Source of the DNA: Acuticoccus sp. I52.16.1
GTDB lineage: Bacteria; Pseudomonadota; Alphaproteobacteria; Rhizobiales; Amorphaceae
Length of the DNA: 64,000 bases
Assembly: GCF_022865125.1 (NCBI RefSeq)
Contig: NZ_CP094828.1
Coordinates: 930,001 to 994,000, forward strand
Reading direction: 5' to 3'
Under the pieces are notes generated by a model. The model saw nothing but the letters and a program-made list of their open reading frames with translations. It searched no databases and was not told the origin of the DNA. The position numbers and the translations under genes are program-made. Positions 63,602 through 64,000 of the stretch are shown here, piece by piece. Every line of letters begins with the position of its first letter. The first letter of the stretch is position 1.

Positions 63602-64000
63602 TCAGGCCAGCGCCGGGGCGAGGTGGGGCGGCAGGTCGAACTCGGCGGCCATTCGGGCGCGCGCCTCGGGCGACATCTTGCGCGCGGTCTTGGTCAGGAT
63701 GCGCATCACGTCGTCGTCCTGGTGCTTGGCCGCGAACGCCGCGAAATAATGCCGCACGAAGACGAAGCAGATCGTGTCCTCTAGGAGCTGCGTGTCGGGG
63801 TTGCGCTTGATGCCCTCCTTGCGCAGCAGGCTGGAGACGGCGGCCCGTTCGGCCTCGCCGTAGCCGGCGTCCGCCATCAGCTCGGCCACGCGCTCGGCGT
63901 GGAAGCGGCCGAGGTCGGTGCGCCAGGCGAGGTAGCCGGCGCGCCCCTCGGGGTAGCTCTCGCGCGGGCTCTTCCAGCGCTCGATGTGTTGGCCGCGGGC
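63602..64000 (-). CDS. DUF4202 family protein (5' end outside window)
   Basis: Only the C-terminal 132 residues are present; the gene starts beyond the right edge. The visible part reads RGQHIERWKSPRESYPEGRA and GYLAWRTDLGRFHA, then AGYGEAERAAVSSLLRKEGI, and EDTICFVFVRHYF, matching DUF4202, an HD-domain-like family sometimes linked to nucleotide or thiamin metabolism. The C-terminus MSPEARARMAAEFDLPPHLA is typical. Function unknown. Confidence 0.9.
   Translation of the reverse strand, partial: ARGQHIERWKSPRESYPEGRAGYLAWRTDLGRFHAERVAELMADAGYGEAERAAVSSLLRKEGIKRNPDTQLLEDTICFVFVRHYFAAFAAKHQDDDVMRILTKTARKMSPEARARMAAEFDLPPHLAPALA

Overview
The window is about 70% G+C and carries genes typical of Alphaproteobacteria: divK, a dinB with an N-terminal zinc-finger pair, DUF3572, DUF983, DUF4202, SoxYZ/XoxF methanol genes and an NAD-linked formate dehydrogenase with a NuoE-NuoF fusion subunit. 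A Hyphomicrobiales or Rhodobacterales-like facultative methylotroph fits best; the genus cannot be fixed from sequence alone. Coding density is high and stop/start overlaps (ATGA, GTGA, TTGA) are common. I saw no rRNA, tRNA, CRISPR array, insertion sequence or phage gene.

Region 1 (about 0.1-12.9 kb) is a minus-strand catabolic operon: FAD-linked oxidase, FGGY kinase, MalK/UgpC-type ATPase, extracellular binding protein, two permeases, GldA-like dehydrogenase and SDR. A LacI-family gene sits just upstream. A near-perfect 22-bp LacI-type palindrome lies directly downstream of a TTGACA-type promoter in front of the operon. The substrate is not known; a polyol or sugar acid is likely. A serine hydrolase and a 6-phosphogluconate-dehydrogenase-like enzyme follow.

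Region 2 (13-39 kb) is mostly housekeeping: CaiB-like CoA-transferase diverging from an acyl-CoA dehydrogenase, PACE efflux protein, LysR regulator, pseudouridine synthase, CrcB fluoride channel, sterol-desaturase-family hydroxylase, RarA with a broken ATPase gene behind it, HtrA protease, topoisomerase I, RNase R followed by two DUF983 proteins and a NUDIX hydrolase, an MFS transporter, L33, DivK, DinB, an RTX-type calcium-binding protein and IlvC.

Region 3 (39.5-63.1 kb) is a nearly complete periplasm-to-CO2 C1 oxidation island. XoxF, a lanthanide-type PQQ methanol dehydrogenase, has its cytochrome XoxG and periplasmic partner XoxJ. Around them lie quinoprotein-associated accessory genes: a CxxxCW rhodanese-like protein, SoxYZ-like carrier, zinc metallohydrolase, pentapeptide protein, beta-propeller, type I binding protein, ABC-2 exporter, and small Cys-containing proteins. 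Formaldehyde is handled by class III alcohol dehydrogenase and S-formylglutathione hydrolase, and formate by a two-subunit Mo/W NAD-dependent dehydrogenase. A NitT/TauT-type importer of unknown cargo lies between the exporter and the formate dehydrogenase. PQQ synthesis genes and the Mox/Xox regulators are not in the window.

The right end holds a small secreted protein and the 3' part of a DUF4202 gene cut by the window edge.
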